A DNA stretch of 53,835 nucleotides from an uncultured Pelagibacteraceae bacterium (GTDB taxonomy: Bacteria > Pseudomonadota > Alphaproteobacteria > Pelagibacterales > Pelagibacteraceae), in contig CACLYO010000008.1 in assembly GCA_902611145.1 (NCBI GenBank), positions 1 to 53,835 of the forward strand, in the 5' to 3' direction. The notes under the pieces were generated by a model, which saw only the letters and a list, made by a program, of their open reading frames with translations, was not told the origin of the DNA and made no database searches. This document shows positions 52,584-53,835 of this stretch, one piece after another (positions within the stretch are counted from its first letter, which is position 1; each line of letters opens with the position of its first letter). The position numbers and the translations under genes are program-made.

Positions 52584-53835
52584 TGAAAAAAAAATACTTT
52601 CTTAATGCAAATATAGTAGATCCTTATAATTCAATGGAGGAAATTGGTGGCTTAATTATAGATGAAGAAGGAAAAATTGAAGCTGTTGGAAAAAAAGTTA
52701 ATAAAAATAATATTCCATCAAGAGAAAAATTTATCGATCTAAAAGAAAAACATATCTTTCCGGGGCTTGTAGATATGAGAGTTTTTGTTGGTGAACCTGG
52801 TTATGAATATAAAGAAAATTTTAGAACATTGAGTAATGCTGCATTAGCTGGAGGTGTAACTTCTGTTGTTACTATGCCTAATACAAGTCCAATTGTAGAT
52901 AATGTTTCTATTGTAGATTTTATTAAAAGAAGAGGAAGAGATAAATCTAAAATAAACATATATCCAACAGCATCACTTACAAAAAATCTTGAAGGAACAA
53001 ATATGACCGAATTTGGTTTGTTGCAAAAAAAAGGAATTGTGGGATTTACTGATGGAACTCAAACAATTCAAAATACTAGATTAATGTCTAGAATAATGAG
53101 ATCAGCTTACGATTTGAATAGTTTAGTTATGCAACATGCTGAAGATTATGAGTTAGCTAAAAATGGTATGGTAAATGATGGCATCATTGCTACAAAACTT
53201 GGTCTTCACGGTATACCCGATTTGGCAGAAAAAATAATCATAGAAAGAGATCTGTCATTATTAGAAGATTTTAATTGCAGATATCATATTTCTCAAATTT
53301 CCTCATCAAAATCAGTTGATACAATAGAAAGAAAAAAAGATATCGTTAATTTTACTACAGGTGTTTCAATAAATAATCTTTCTTTAAATGAAAATGATGT
53401 GGGAGATTTTAGAACATTTTTAAAATTATCACCTCCACTAAGAACTGAAGAAGATAGAATTTCATTAATTAAAGCAATTAATAAAGATTTAATCGATGTA
53501 ATTGTTTCAGATCATAAACCTGAAGATGAAGAGTCAAAAAGACTAACTTTTTCTCAAGCAGCTACTGGTGCTTCCGGGATAGAAACACTTTTACCATTAG
53601 CTCTCGAGTTATTTCATAATGATTCAGTAAAATTATTCAAATTAATAAAATTATTAACATCAAATCCTGCCAAAATACTTAAAATTAATAAAGGAAATCT
53701 TTCAGTAGGTAATGATGCAGATTTATGTATTGTCGATATTTACAAACCGTGGATCGTTAAAAAAGAAAAAATTGTTTCTAAATCTAAAAATACCTCTATT
53801 GATGATAAAAAACTACAAGGTCAGGTGTTAAGTAC
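52583..53835 (+). CDS. Dihydroorotase-like protein, probably non-catalytic (PyrX type), 3' end outside
   Basis: Open from ATG 52583 to the window edge (417 codons, near full length). Overall type I dihydroorotase: FPGLVDMR, AALAGGVTSVVTMPNTSP, HAEDYEL, LSPPLRTEEDR, IVSDHKPEDEE, TGASGIETLLPL, GNDADLCIVD. The metal motif normally D-x-H-x-H-x-R-E-P-G reads DMRVFVGEPG, so both His and the Arg are lost. Such inactive paralogues (PyrC'/PyrX) bind and support ATCase. The one-base overlap with pyrB fits that role. The active enzyme would be encoded elsewhere. Confidence 0.85.
   Translation, partial: MKKKYFLNANIVDPYNSMEEIGGLIIDEEGKIEAVGKKVNKNNIPSREKFIDLKEKHIFPGLVDMRVFVGEPGYEYKENFRTLSNAALAGGVTSVVTMPNTSPIVDNVSIVDFIKRRGRDKSKINIYPTASLTKNLEGTNMTEFGLLQKKGIVGFTDGTQTIQNTRLMSRIMRSAYDLNSLVMQHAEDYELAKNGMVNDGIIATKLGLHGIPDLAEKIIIERDLSLLEDFNCRYHISQISSSKSVDTIERKKDIVNFTTGVSINNLSLNENDVGDFRTFLKLSPPLRTEEDRISLIKAINKDLIDVIVSDHKPEDEESKRLTFSQAATGASGIETLLPLALELFHNDSVKLFKLIKLLTSNPAKILKINKGNLSVGNDADLCIVDIYKPWIVKKEKIVSKSKNTSIDDKKLQGQVLS

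Noticed and set aside
1..53835. CRISPR array or cas genes, insertion sequences, toxin-antitoxin pairs
   Set aside because: No regularly spaced repeats, no transposase, and no recognisable toxin/antitoxin pair seen; the RecB-like nuclease at 31771 goes with the annealing protein instead of Cas genes.

Overview
The window looks like a SAR11-type (Candidatus Pelagibacter-like) alphaproteobacterial chromosome carrying an integrated, tail-tubular podovirus-like prophage. The host assignment rests on the very AT-rich sequence, tiny or overlapping intergenic gaps, Lys/Asn/Ile-rich proteins, and the host gene set (soxBDAG sarcosine oxidase, gatCAB, ruvX, pyrB plus a dihydroorotase-like gene). It comes from reading, not from a database search.

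Layout. (1) 1-1027: the C-terminal part of a host membrane glycosyltransferase-like protein. (2) 1028-37976: a host tRNA-Ser(GCU) gene split inside its anticodon loop by a prophage of about 36.9 kb (1081-37943). The 7-bp crossover core TTAGCAA occurs at both ends. Neither junction rebuilds the tRNA, but the prophage carries its own complete tRNA-Ser(GCU) with a good sigma70-type promoter just inside the left end. (3) 37997-39859: a second membrane glycosyltransferase and a small membrane protein. (4) 39928-45014: sarcosine oxidase operon soxB-soxD-soxA-soxG. (5) 44982-49362: MATE transporter, tRNA uridine hydroxylase TrhO and an O-methyltransferase. (6) 47896-51103: gatB-gatA-gatC. (7) 51143 to the end: ruvX, pyrB and a dihydroorotase homologue lacking its first metal-binding histidines.

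The prophage has two divergent arms. The leftward (minus) late arm, read from about 29.8 kb down to 1.2 kb, holds a regulator-like DUF6362 protein, small terminase, an MT-A70 methyltransferase gene interrupted by an in-frame TGA at its catalytic DPPW motif, a second (SPPY-type) DNA methyltransferase, large terminase, portal, scaffold, capsid, tail tube A and B, internal virion proteins, tail fibre and appendages, an M15 peptidase endolysin, a holin and small lysis-region membrane proteins. The rightward (plus) early arm, 29.9-36.2 kb, starts with an unusually large HTH plus S24-like repressor candidate. It continues with a small HTH protein, a RecB-like exonuclease, a single-strand annealing protein, an XRE regulator and many small proteins, often coupled by ATGA overlaps. 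A tyrosine integrase and a 53-aa basic protein (excisionase candidate) lie on the minus strand next to the right attachment site. I see no phage RNA polymerase, DNA polymerase, helicase or primase, so replication probably depends on the host plus the recombination pair.

The most notable items are the anticodon-loop integration that destroys a single-copy-type tRNA while supplying a promoter-equipped replacement; the stop codon exactly at the DPPW tryptophan; the 505-aa repressor candidate with an extra N-terminal domain; and several short genes (26-53 codons) fitting exactly into the overlap chain.
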